Shown one piece after another: positions 7,792-15,659 of a DNA stretch of 53,591 nt; position 1 is the first letter of the stretch; each line of letters opens with the position of its first letter. Both the position numbers and the translations under genes were made by a program. The notes below the pieces were generated by a model. That model was not told the DNA's origin. It saw nothing but the letters and a program-made list of their open reading frames with translations, and made no database searches. The stretch is from contig JBKCOM010000007.1 in the NCBI GenBank assembly GCA_046309775.1, positions 1 to 53,591 on the forward strand, given 5' to 3'. The DNA is from JAIXWP01 sp046309775. GTDB taxonomy: Bacteria > Bacteroidota > Bacteroidia > Flavobacteriales_D > Sanyastnellaceae.

Positions 7792-10700
7792 ATGCGTTAC
7801 ACCACTACCCTGTTTCTATTGATGATTTTCGCCATCAGCGGACATTCTCAATTAGAGTATCCCACCACTCAAGCCGCTGTGAATCCTTTTTTACATCCAA
7901 AAGAGATCTCTGCAAATAGAGAGATTGTATTGATTTATGATAGTCAAGAGAATAACAACTATTTTACGAATCAGAAGTTTTACGATGTCAATACACTCAA
8001 TGTACAAGACCTAAATACATCGATTGCACTTAATACCTCGATGCCCATCTACCCGGGAATTCAATCGTATGGCAATCGTCATATTGGTCAAGCAACAGGA
8101 GATTTTAACGATGATGGCCGAGACGACTATGTAGTGGCCACCGAAGCTCCAAACAACCAAATCAACTTGGGCATTTACAGCGCGCAAGCGGTGGCTGGAA
8201 ATCTCTCAGTGGTACCTGATGCGCAGTTACAAATAAATGGGCCTCTCAATAGCAGCACGAGCTCTGGTGAGAGCCGACCTGTGGGCTGGATTAAACTAGG
8301 CTGTGGCGACTTCAATGGCGATGGTGATGCAGAAATTGTAGTGTTGTATAGACAACACACTACGGGATTGCTCTCCATCGAAATCTACGACGTCGAAAAT
8401 GGAACCATCGTATTTAAAGGTGGAGTTCAGGACGAAACAGCTGATGTGGTTGGAACTGGAAGCAATTCGTACGAGTCTTTTGATATGAGTGTCGCTGACT
8501 TGGATTTCGATGGCATAAGCGAAGTCATCGTGGCCAGTTCACAAGTTAACTCAGGTTCGCGCCAACCCTATGTAAAAGTTTATAGGATTGAAGAATCCGG
8601 AGCATCATACACCTGCATTCCGAAAGGAAAAGTGTTTGTATCCACCACGCAATCATCCAATACGCGAATGCCTGTGTCGCTGGCTGTTGGTGACTTTAAC
8701 AACGACTTGATATTTGAAATTGCGCTTGCTTATGGCTATCTCATTCCCAATAATTCCGGTAGTAATCCCGATACATTCGTGAGAATGTTTCGAGTAGCCA
8801 ATGAAGCTACGACCATCGAGGCAGATGGTCCTGATTATTTAGAAGTACTTGAATTATTATCAAGTGTATTCTCTACAACTAAAAGCGTGAATGGATTGGC
8901 TACTCTAGATATTGATGCTGGAGACATGGATGGAAATGGTTCGGATGACCTAGTACTGGCAACAGGTAGTGATATCGAGGCTTTTTTTATAGATGCTAAT
9001 TTTAATTTCTCCTCTCAAGGAGGAGTAGGCACATTTACGAATGCTGTGGATACGGAGTACGACCAATATCTAGTGGTAGCGGATATGAATAATGATGGAC
9101 GTGCAGAAATCGTAAACGTTCGCAACTGGCAATTTGATAATGGCAGCGGGGGCAATCCTCTTCAAAGGTTTAGTATTGTAGTTCACAAATGGAATACTGT
9201 TCAAGGGCAATTCGAGCAACTGGCAGCGAATAGCAATCAGATCGAGGAAGACGGCTATACCAGCGGAGATCAGAGGCAATTCGTGATCGGCGTCGGAGAC
9301 TTTGACGGAGATGAAATAAGTTTTGGAGACTTTGAACGCTATTTGATTACGAACGTGCAAGAACCCATACTCATTTTGAACGCCCCTCCCACACATCAAG
9401 ATAATATTGGTCCAGCAGATTGGGTAGATGTAAACAGTCAATTTGATGGAACTACCGCTATCGAATGTGGTCCGTCGATAGCAAATTATGAAACCATTCA
9501 AACAAGTGAAACTACTGTTAGCACCACATATTCCAGTGCATGGACATTGGGTGCAGAAGTGAGTGCTGAATTGGATTTTGTGGTAGCGAGCATTAGCGCC
9601 TCTATCAGCAGCACGTATGGTGAGAGCTATTCTAATAGTCTTGCAAACACGCAGACGTTCACTGTCACCAATACATATAATACCTGTTTTGATGATGCGA
9701 TCTATGCTGCTACATTAAATTATGAAGTGTTCGAATATCCCATTTATGCGGGAGATTCATTGGTGACGTATCTATTATCAATCCATCCCTTGGCACCCAC
9801 TTTCGGCTGGGTTCAAAATAGAAGCAATATGGCTAATGGGTATCTCCCATCACATGAAGCGGGGAATTTACTTAGCTACAGACCTAAACCTCAAGTGGGA
9901 TCACTATTGGGACAGAATAGAAGATTTGGTTTCTTAGGTTACAACTCACCTTTGGGTAACGAACAAAGTTGGTCGATAACCACTGCCACGAACAGTGAGA
10001 CCACTGCTGAGAATTCATACACTGTAGATGTTGAAACATCAGCCTCAGCCAGTGCGTTCGGCGTTACACTTGGAGTCAATGGTTCATATAGCTTGGGAAG
10101 CACCAGCACAAGAGCGATGAGTGTAGGAAACGAAGTGACAATGGGAGCTTCAGTTTCTGGATCAGTGGTAAACAGCCAATCATATTCTGCCAATGCTGTA
10201 TTGTTTTGGGGAGATGGCGGCGCACTTACTTTGGATTACGAAGTAGATCCTTCGGGTTCATTCTACTTTGATAATTATAGTCAACAAGATCCCGCTCTGA
10301 ATATGCCGTGGCGCCTTGATGTGCAGCGAGGACTAATAGTAGAAGACCCCACTACTCTATTTCAATGTAAATCCATTTCCTTGAGCAAAGCAAATCCGCA
10401 GCCGGGTGATACTGTAGTGGTGAGTTTAAGAATTTACAACTATAGTTTGGTAGATATTATCGATCCTATAGAGGTTAGTTTCTTTATGGGAAACCCACTT
10501 TGGAATGGAGTATTGCAAAGTGATATTGATGGCGAAACCGTTTTCACACTCAATGGCGGCATTCCTGCTCAAGGCTTTAGATCGATTTCAATGACGTGGG
10601 TAGCACCACAGGACAATCAACTCATTGGAAGATTGTATGCGCAGTTGGATCCGAATGAAACAATGAATGAAATTCACGAAGAAAACAACGTTGGTTATTT

Positions 10701-11019
10701 GCCATTGGGCATTTATTATCTAAATGACAACGAGGTCAACATAAATGAAATCAATGGCAATCAAATTTTAGGTTTGACCTGCTATCCCAATCCAGCCAAG
10801 GACCGTGTAAACATCGGTTTTCACCTAACTCAAGCGGATTCTTTTAGATTAGAAGTCTACGACCTACAAGGCCGCTTGGCAAAGGTTTATCCACATACAC
10901 CATTGAACGCAGGATTTCAAGAAAGAAGCATTGACGTATCGGAGTTGCCAAAAGGAATGTATGTGCTGAAAATGACAAATGACACTTATGGAGTTTCTAC
11001 GAAATTGGTGATTGATTAA
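7792..11019 (+). CDS. Secreted FG-GAP repeat protein with Ser/Thr-rich central region and T9SS type A sorting domain
   Basis: Predicted cell-surface protein of 1075 residues. It has a signal peptide (residues 1-19, ending GHSQ) and about six to seven FG-GAP/VCBS-like Asp-rich loops in residues 95-530 (DFNDDGRDD, DFNGDGDAE, DMDGNGSDD, DMNNDGRAE) that probably bind calcium in a seven-bladed propeller. A central region of about 560-810 contains two long stretches of alternating Ser/Thr and hydrophobic residues; a CARDB-like immunoglobulin domain follows at about 865-985, then a type A T9SS sorting domain (CYPNPAKDRV to the C-terminus, 987-1075) that directs export and surface attachment. The central region is not a domain I can name; its pattern recalls beta-pore-forming proteins. 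It faces the two-component operon and is a likely target. Confidence 0.85.
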   Translation: MRYTTTLFLLMIFAISGHSQLEYPTTQAAVNPFLHPKEISANREIVLIYDSQENNNYFTNQKFYDVNTLNVQDLNTSIALNTSMPIYPGIQSYGNRHIGQATGDFNDDGRDDYVVATEAPNNQINLGIYSAQAVAGNLSVVPDAQLQINGPLNSSTSSGESRPVGWIKLGCGDFNGDGDAEIVVLYRQHTTGLLSIEIYDVENGTIVFKGGVQDETADVVGTGSNSYESFDMSVADLDFDGISEVIVASSQVNSGSRQPYVKVYRIEESGASYTCIPKGKVFVSTTQSSNTRMPVSLAVGDFNNDLIFEIALAYGYLIPNNSGSNPDTFVRMFRVANEATTIEADGPDYLEVLELLSSVFSTTKSVNGLATLDIDAGDMDGNGSDDLVLATGSDIEAFFIDANFNFSSQGGVGTFTNAVDTEYDQYLVVADMNNDGRAEIVNVRNWQFDNGSGGNPLQRFSIVVHKWNTVQGQFEQLAANSNQIEEDGYTSGDQRQFVIGVGDFDGDEISFGDFERYLITNVQEPILILNAPPTHQDNIGPADWVDVNSQFDGTTAIECGPSIANYETIQTSETTVSTTYSSAWTLGAEVSAELDFVVASISASISSTYGESYSNSLANTQTFTVTNTYNTCFDDAIYAATLNYEVFEYPIYAGDSLVTYLLSIHPLAPTFGWVQNRSNMANGYLPSHEAGNLLSYRPKPQVGSLLGQNRRFGFLGYNSPLGNEQSWSITTATNSETTAENSYTVDVETSASASAFGVTLGVNGSYSLGSTSTRAMSVGNEVTMGASVSGSVVNSQSYSANAVLFWGDGGALTLDYEVDPSGSFYFDNYSQQDPALNMPWRLDVQRGLIVEDPTTLFQCKSISLSKANPQPGDTVVVSLRIYNYSLVDIIDPIEVSFFMGNPLWNGVLQSDIDGETVFTLNGGIPAQGFRSISMTWVAPQDNQLIGRLYAQLDPNETMNEIHEENNVGYLPLGIYYLNDNEVNINEINGNQILGLTCYPNPAKDRVNIGFHLTQADSFRLEVYDLQGRLAKVYPHTPLNAGFQERSIDVSELPKGMYVLKMTNDTYGVSTKLVID

Positions 11020-11041
11020 TAAGCTAAATGCTTCAACACTT

Positions 11042-11080
11042 AAAAAAGCACCCTCTGCTCTTGGAGGGTGTTTTTTTTTT
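11042..11080 (+). terminator. Rho-independent terminator of the FG-GAP gene
   Basis: CACCCTC (11049-11055) pairs with GAGGGTG (11064-11070) around an 8-nt loop and is followed by ten T residues. An upstream A-run extends the pairing. Confidence 0.92.
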
Positions 11081-11113
11081 CTACTCCCTCTCCTTCTCCC
11101 CTCCCCCCACTCT

Positions 11114-11148
11114 ATTCATTCTCATTCTCATTGTGATTCTCATTCTGA
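11114..11148. repeat. Dispersed hexamer-type repeat, degenerate copy
   Basis: This starts with the same ATTCATTCTCATTCT head and CACTCT flank as the array at 27-350, followed by degenerate hexamers (CATTGT, GATTCT). It lies between the FG-GAP terminator and the convergent WG-repeat gene. The rest of 11081-11228 is pyrimidine-rich; fragments of the inverted form appear near 11175-11195. Confidence 0.7.
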
Positions 11149-11228
11149 AAAGGAGTTTGCAGTCTCGAGCATATTCAGAATCACAATAACAATTAGTTTT
11201 TCCCATTTTCCCTTTCCATCTCAATAGC

Positions 11229-12560
11229 TTAAAAGCTATTCCTATTATCTGCAAGCTCCAACCAACGCTTGGGTTTGTTCTCTTCTATTTTTATACCATC
11301 TAACGTGTATGCATCGTAGTCCATTGATGTTCCATCATGCATTGGACTTGTGTTTGTTCGAACATAAACGTAATTATTGATGCGGTAATAGAAGCAGGCA
11401 TGTTCCGCATACTCCACTGGCACAATGAGCTTATCATGATTGTAAATTCCTACTTTACCATCAATATGTTGCCAACCTTCAGCATCGCCTGAGATATCGT
11501 AATATACGGTACAGTCATTATACACTGCCCAAATAGAGGGCGCCAATTCTTGTATCCAATCGTAGATGATTGGTACTACGATTTTATTATTCTTGTCCAC
11601 CACACCCCATTTTACATTTTTAAGAGAAGAAGTGTGGTATCCTTCTCGATCCTCGTGCTCTTCTAATTCAATCTCACCAAGACCAACTTTGAAGAAATTG
11701 GGGTTTTCAAAAAAATCGACAAAACTATAGTCATTCGGAAGAACAATATTTCCAATGCCGTCGATAATGCCCCAGTGTCCGCGATAATTAAGCAATAGAT
11801 CGCCGTAACCATAAGGGTAATCATGGGTCATTATTAGATCGTACCTCCGAAAATTCATAACACTTCGAAAGAAGGCTCGGCTTGTCATTGACAAAGGAGT
11901 TTCTTTTTTGTGATCCGGCAATATCTTGGAAAAAGGAAGTTGTTTTAGAGTTGACGTTTCAAAAACGAATGAATAATAAATATTATCTTTTCTGAGTAAC
12001 ACCTGATGATCATATATCCTACAAATCACCTCATCGAATGTTATATCAAGCACTGGTGAGCCGTCTTGCCGAATAAATCCCATTTTTCCACCCATTTGCG
12101 CGGCTAAAAAATTTGCGTTTATCGCCCGCAGGCTTTCATAACGAGGTGTTACTAATTCAGAAAGGTCTTTATTGAGTAAACCAAACAACCGCGATCGACG
12201 GAGAATAATATTATCAAATAAATCGATATCCAATTCTTCACCTGGAGGAAGTTCTAATAATATCTTTCCACTCTTATCAAACAGGTAATGCCTATTCTTT
12301 TGAAAATCATATTTTCCATTTGAATATTGAATTCCACGAAAAAGTTCGAATGACCGATTAAAATACAGGAGGTTGTACTCTGGCGGAATTAAGCAGTGAT
12401 AGCCGTTGAACAGTCCAAACGTATTTTTAAATTGGAGAACACCATATTTGTTCTGATCGTTTCGGAATAGGATGGTTTTATCGTCCAGATTTTCACTGAA
12501 GACAATATGGAATTTTTCGCGAATCCTGTCTGGAATATCTTGATAGGTATTAATACTCAT
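11229..12560 (-). CDS. WG-repeat protein
   Basis: Protein of 443 residues with no signal peptide, so probably cytoplasmic. WG repeats are visible as WG(I/V)(I/V)D-x-x-G/N-x-I-V-x-P-x-x-Y units, for example HWGIIDGIGNIVLPNDY and KWGVVDKNNKIVVPIIYDW, plus degenerate units with GKMGFIRQDG and KYGVLQFKN. The family is presumed to mediate binding and has no known enzymatic role. It stands alone, with its promoter region at 12561-12620 AT-rich but without a clear TAnnTTTG. It converges on the FG-GAP gene. Function is unknown. Confidence 0.85.
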   Translation of the reverse strand: MSINTYQDIPDRIREKFHIVFSENLDDKTILFRNDQNKYGVLQFKNTFGLFNGYHCLIPPEYNLLYFNRSFELFRGIQYSNGKYDFQKNRHYLFDKSGKILLELPPGEELDIDLFDNIILRRSRLFGLLNKDLSELVTPRYESLRAINANFLAAQMGGKMGFIRQDGSPVLDITFDEVICRIYDHQVLLRKDNIYYSFVFETSTLKQLPFSKILPDHKKETPLSMTSRAFFRSVMNFRRYDLIMTHDYPYGYGDLLLNYRGHWGIIDGIGNIVLPNDYSFVDFFENPNFFKVGLGEIELEEHEDREGYHTSSLKNVKWGVVDKNNKIVVPIIYDWIQELAPSIWAVYNDCTVYYDISGDAEGWQHIDGKVGIYNHDKLIVPVEYAEHACFYYRINNYVYVRTNTSPMHDGTSMDYDAYTLDGIKIEENKPKRWLELADNRNSF

Positions 12561-12718
12561 ATATCCCTAAGCTAAACCGCTCTGGTGCAGCTAATATATT
12601 AATTCTACTCTATGACGCCCGAATGAATATCTAACGTGCAAATTCCAATTTCAATAATTACTTGACTTGTAACATAGAAATCTCACTCTAAAAAATAGTC
12701 TGCAGAATGAGTTTTTTT

Positions 12719-12746
12719 TAGAATCACAATCAGAATGAGAATGAAT
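12719..12746. repeat. Dispersed hexamer-type repeat, inverted 28-nt copy
   Basis: Read on the minus strand this equals the 34-nt core at 27-60 minus exactly one GATTGT hexamer. Its minus-strand flanks (a purine run following, and a CGAACTCCGAACTT stretch preceding) also resemble those of the array. It lies in the 241-bp gap just 3' of the propeller-lipoprotein gene. Confidence 0.85.
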
Positions 12747-12801
12747 AAAAGTTCGGAGTTCGAAGTTTCTGGAAGAAGTGTTTTTCTTTGGAAAAAGGGG
12801 A

Positions 12802-13878
12802 TTAGCAGCCGTCCATAAGGACTCTGAACTCTTTACCGTCAAAAATGATTAATTCTCCATTGATAGTGGTGAGATACAAGACATCATCGCTATCCAATGC
12901 CATTGAGATATAATTTCTTTCGTAAAATGCCTTAAGCGCCGTTGAATCGTAATTGGTATATTCCTTTCCGTCGTATTTTGTAATTCCCCAATTCTCACCA
13001 TTATTAAACCAAAGATTACCTGTACTGTCTTCAAGCACCTGAAGTTCCCAGTAAGGAAATAGTTGGTCTTTGGATAAATCATTTTTTTGATACGCCAAGG
13101 AGCCAAAGTCTATATCATTCAACCATAATTTGCCATCCTTCGTATGAGCGATGGGCATCAACCATTTTTCAGATTCACTAGGTTTGACAGGCGTTAGCTT
13201 ATTGTCATAAATACAATAAGCCCCATTCAATCCGCGACCGCCGCACCAAATTCGACCTTGGTTGTCCTCTAGAATTCGCTCGATTCCTATCCAAGAGCAA
13301 CTTTTAGTATCATTAGATGAAAGTTCAGAGGCATTAGCGGGAATGAATTTACTAAAGGTTGTTCCGTTAAACACAAACAACTCATTTTGAACGGCCACCC
13401 AGATCTTTCCTTCACTGTCAAGCATCATTGCTGCCACTGAACTTTTCAAGTCCGAAGAAGTTTTAACTGCTTGAAACGAGGTAGCAACTGAAGCGCCGAA
13501 TCTTCCAGTGATATCGGATATGGTGTATTTTTTAAAGTTACGGCCATCAAATATGGTTATGCCATCAGCAGTACCCATCCAGACCTGTCCGAATTGATCC
13601 TCCAGAAAGCAGTAAACGATTTTACTACTGAGGCCATGACGATCATCAAAAACATCGATAGTTCCAGTTTTGGTGTTGTACATGGAGATAAAATCTCTTT
13701 TATTTGTGAACCAACATTTACCATAACGGTCGATACACATCGGTGAACTGCTTTTTGATATGACAGACTTCACACATGTCTCTTTTGATGCCTGAATACT
13801 ACCTTTGGCGTCTGCCCTTCCAATACAAGAAGTGAACAGACCATAAAGAGCAATGAGGAGCAAAAATGAATTTTTCAT
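12802..13878 (-). CDS. Beta-propeller (reg_prop-like) lipoprotein without kinase domain
   Basis: Predicted surface or periplasmic lipoprotein of 358 residues. The signal peptide ends in a lipobox-like LFTSC (Cys18). The mature part is a chain of reg_prop-like blades: GQVWMGTADGITIFDG, GKIWVAVQNELFVFNG, GRIWCGGRGLNGAY, GNLWFNN and similar, as in the sensor half of propeller kinases, but with no membrane helix or transmitter. It is divergently transcribed from a membrane winged-helix regulator, and three phased direct repeats lie between the two promoters. I infer it is a detached sensor feeding that regulator, or a regulated surface protein. No specific family name can be given. Confidence 0.82.
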   Translation of the reverse strand: MKNSFLLLIALYGLFTSCIGRADAKGSIQASKETCVKSVISKSSSPMCIDRYGKCWFTNKRDFISMYNTKTGTIDVFDDRHGLSSKIVYCFLEDQFGQVWMGTADGITIFDGRNFKKYTISDITGRFGASVATSFQAVKTSSDLKSSVAAMMLDSEGKIWVAVQNELFVFNGTTFSKFIPANASELSSNDTKSCSWIGIERILEDNQGRIWCGGRGLNGAYCIYDNKLTPVKPSESEKWLMPIAHTKDGKLWLNDIDFGSLAYQKNDLSKDQLFPYWELQVLEDSTGNLWFNNGENWGITKYDGKEYTNYDSTALKAFYERNYISMALDSDDVLYLTTINGELIIFDGKEFRVLMDGC

Positions 13879-13909
13879 ACTTGTTGGTTTGATTCTATAT
13901 TAATGCTAA

Positions 13910-13938
13910 CAAACCTAATCCTTCGAGAGTAATTGCAA
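13910..13938 (-). promoter_or_regulatory. Putative promoter of the propeller lipoprotein
   Basis: On the minus strand, TTG (complement of 13936-13938), an 18-nt spacer and TAGGTTTG (complement of 13910-13917) form a near-consensus Bacteroidota promoter, leaving a leader of roughly 30 nt. Confidence 0.65.
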
Positions 13939-13948
13939 CTCAATAAAA

Positions 13949-13976
13949 GGTAAAACAAGGGTAAAAGAAGGTAAAT
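13949..13976 (+). promoter_or_regulatory. Three helically phased direct repeats (GGTAAAA), candidate winged-helix operator
   Basis: GGTAAAA at 13949-13955 and 13960-13966 and GGTAAAT at 13970-13976 are spaced 11 and 10 bp, each preceded by AA or CAAG-type bases. Direct repeats one helical turn apart are the classic site for OmpR/PhoB-type winged-helix proteins, and such a protein is encoded immediately downstream. The block lies upstream of both divergent promoters, at about -40 to -70 from each inferred start. Confidence 0.55.
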
Positions 13977-14002
13977 CGGTTTTTTATCAATCATTTACGA
14001 AG

Positions 14003-14010
14003 TAGCTTTG
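14003..14010 (+). promoter_or_regulatory. Putative -7 element 4 nt before the winged-helix gene
   Basis: TAGCTTTG is an exact TAnnTTTG and ends 4 nt before the ATG, predicting a leaderless or nearly leaderless mRNA. A T-run lies at roughly -33. Confidence 0.55.
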
Positions 14011-14014
14011 CTGT

Positions 14015-14899
14015 ATGCGGAATATCATAAATATCGTCTTTATTCTATCATTAATACTCTCAGGATGCAGCATGGGTAAGCCCGAGTCATCGCTAAAAGA
14101 TGAACTGGTGTTTCGTCAAATTGGCAATCGTGTGTTATGGTCTCAAGGTGATTCAACCTCAAGAGTTTTACCAATAAGTAAAACAGGTAAGGGACTTTTT
14201 ACCATTTCATTTGAGAAGGAAGTGTCCATCAATGCGGATACCCTATATCGAATTTCATCAGAAGAATTAAAGAAAGTTGACATCAATGCTTTCAGCGTTT
14301 CATTAAAAGACTGTAAAAATGATCGTATCACTTTCTCTTTCTTGAGAGAAGCAAGCGGAGATTCATCGACGCCTTGTTTAGGCAGAGAAATTCCCGAAGG
14401 ATGTTATAAAATTGATATTCAAATCCGAGAAAAAGAAAGCGAAAACGAAATTCAACTTGGTTATCTTTTACTTTTTATTTTACCGCTTGCAGGTTGTGGC
14501 CTTTGGTACTACTCTAAAGTTAAAGTTAATCCAAAAACCAAGGAGAAATCAATCTCAGGTTTGACGGAGGAAAAGGAAGAGAAAATTATTGGAAAGTATA
14601 AACTTGACAAGTACTCTCGAGTTCTCACGTCGGTAAACGAGAGCATTCCACTTTCAGATCGCGAAGAAAGGCTTCTTTTAATGTTATTTGAAAATTTAGG
14701 TCAGCCCTTGCAGCGTGAAATTTTAATAGAAAAACTATGGCATAGTGAAGGGTTGGTGGTAGTTTCTAAAAATCTCGATGTGCTTGTATCTAAGTTGCGA
14801 AAGAAGTTGGCTGGCGATCCAAATCTTCGAATTGTAAGTGTTCACGGGATTGGATACAAATTGGAAATTGGATTAGATATTTCCGATTCGGTAAATTAA
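14015..14899 (+). CDS. Membrane-tethered winged-helix (OmpR/PhoB-type) transcriptional regulator
   Basis: Protein of 294 residues with the inverse of ToxR topology. It has a lipobox-like N-terminal signal LILSGC (Cys18), a periplasmic part of about 20-147 with three cysteines (100, 121, 130), one membrane helix at about 148-166, a charged linker, and a C-terminal cytoplasmic Trans_reg_C winged helix at about 195-285. The latter contains LSDREERLLLMLFENLGQP, LIEKLWH, and VLVSKLRKKL with the wing VHGIGYKLE. There is no receiver domain or phospho-acceptor. Such one-component regulators occur in Bacteroidota, but their signals are unknown to me. It probably controls itself and the divergent propeller lipoprotein through the phased repeats. 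Its stop overlaps the convergent barrel-protein stop by 4 nt. Confidence 0.87.
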   Translation: MRNIINIVFILSLILSGCSMGKPESSLKDELVFRQIGNRVLWSQGDSTSRVLPISKTGKGLFTISFEKEVSINADTLYRISSEELKKVDINAFSVSLKDCKNDRITFSFLREASGDSSTPCLGREIPEGCYKIDIQIREKESENEIQLGYLLLFILPLAGCGLWYYSKVKVNPKTKEKSISGLTEEKEEKIIGKYKLDKYSRVLTSVNESIPLSDREERLLLMLFENLGQPLQREILIEKLWHSEGLVVVSKNLDVLVSKLRKKLAGDPNLRIVSVHGIGYKLEIGLDISDSVN

Positions 14900-15609
14900 A
14901 AGGCAATACTAAATCCACAAGAAACGCCTATTCTGCTAAGACTTCTTTCACTACCATTATTCAAGTCGAGTCGTGTAGTAGTGCCCCAAGAATCTGTGTA
15001 GTCTACAAATTTGAGCAATCCTTGTTGGGTTGAGGCGGCAATCACGAATGAAAAATTCTTAGTTAGGGCAGCATCGATATTCAAATCGAAAATTACACCC
15101 GGCGCAGTACCCCTCAACTGCGATGCTACCTGAAAAATTGCATTGTTTCGATAAGTAATTTGTCCAAATGCAATTCCGGGTATAATCGCTATTTTATTAT
15201 TGAAAACCTGGAATCTTCCATTCACACTCGCACCAAAAAAGTCAATAGCAATGTCGTCTCGAACGTCTAACTCTTCGCGCAAACCAGGAAAGGACACGTC
15301 TTCTACAACTAAAGTCGTTTGATTTGTTGCGCGAAACCCAGCGAAATCGAGACCAATTCCAAAATTTTTAAAAAAGAAATATTGCACATGTCCCGAGTAT
15401 TGAGCGCCATTTCTAAGCTGTTCTGAATATTCAAGCAATTCACCTTGAAGTTCTTCGCCTATCTTTCCTTGTTGATAACCCCAGCCTGCGGTTGCCGCAG
15501 CACGAAATCGTTTTAAGGTGGCATTTTGAAGGGCATCTGCGGAAGTTGTTTGAGCATAACCAAAACAAGCGCTAAATAAAAGAAGTGAGAGAGCAATAGT
15601 TGTTTTCAT
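14896..15609 (-). CDS. Small outer-membrane beta-barrel protein
   Basis: Protein of 237 residues with a signal peptide (residues 1-19, ending GYAQ). The mature part has alternating amphipathic strands: GWGYQQGKIGEE, QYSGHVQYFFFKNFGIGLDFAGF, SVNGRFQVFNNKIAIIPGIAFGQITY, FSFVIAAS. It ends in FSIAF, an aromatic C-terminus typical of eight- to ten-stranded barrels (OmpW/Omp_b-brl type). Ligand and role are unknown. A strong promoter lies just upstream within the 3' end of the MFS gene, so it is expressed separately. Confidence 0.82.
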   Translation of the reverse strand: MKTTIALSLLLFSACFGYAQTTSADALQNATLKRFRAAATAGWGYQQGKIGEELQGELLEYSEQLRNGAQYSGHVQYFFFKNFGIGLDFAGFRATNQTTLVVEDVSFPGLREELDVRDDIAIDFFGASVNGRFQVFNNKIAIIPGIAFGQITYRNNAIFQVASQLRGTAPGVIFDLNIDAALTKNFSFVIAASTQQGLLKFVDYTDSWGTTTRLDLNNGSERSLSRIGVSCGFSIAF

Positions 15610-15629
15610 AGATGATTAAAGTTCTTAAT

Positions 15630-15659
15630 CAAATATAAAAACGAACGACTATCGAACAA
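15630..15659 (-). promoter_or_regulatory. Strong putative promoter of the barrel protein
   Basis: On the minus strand, TTG (complement of 15657-15659), a 19-nt spacer and TATATTTG (complement of 15630-15637) match the Bacteroidota consensus very well. It overlaps the end of the MFS gene; the leader is about 15-20 nt. Confidence 0.7.
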
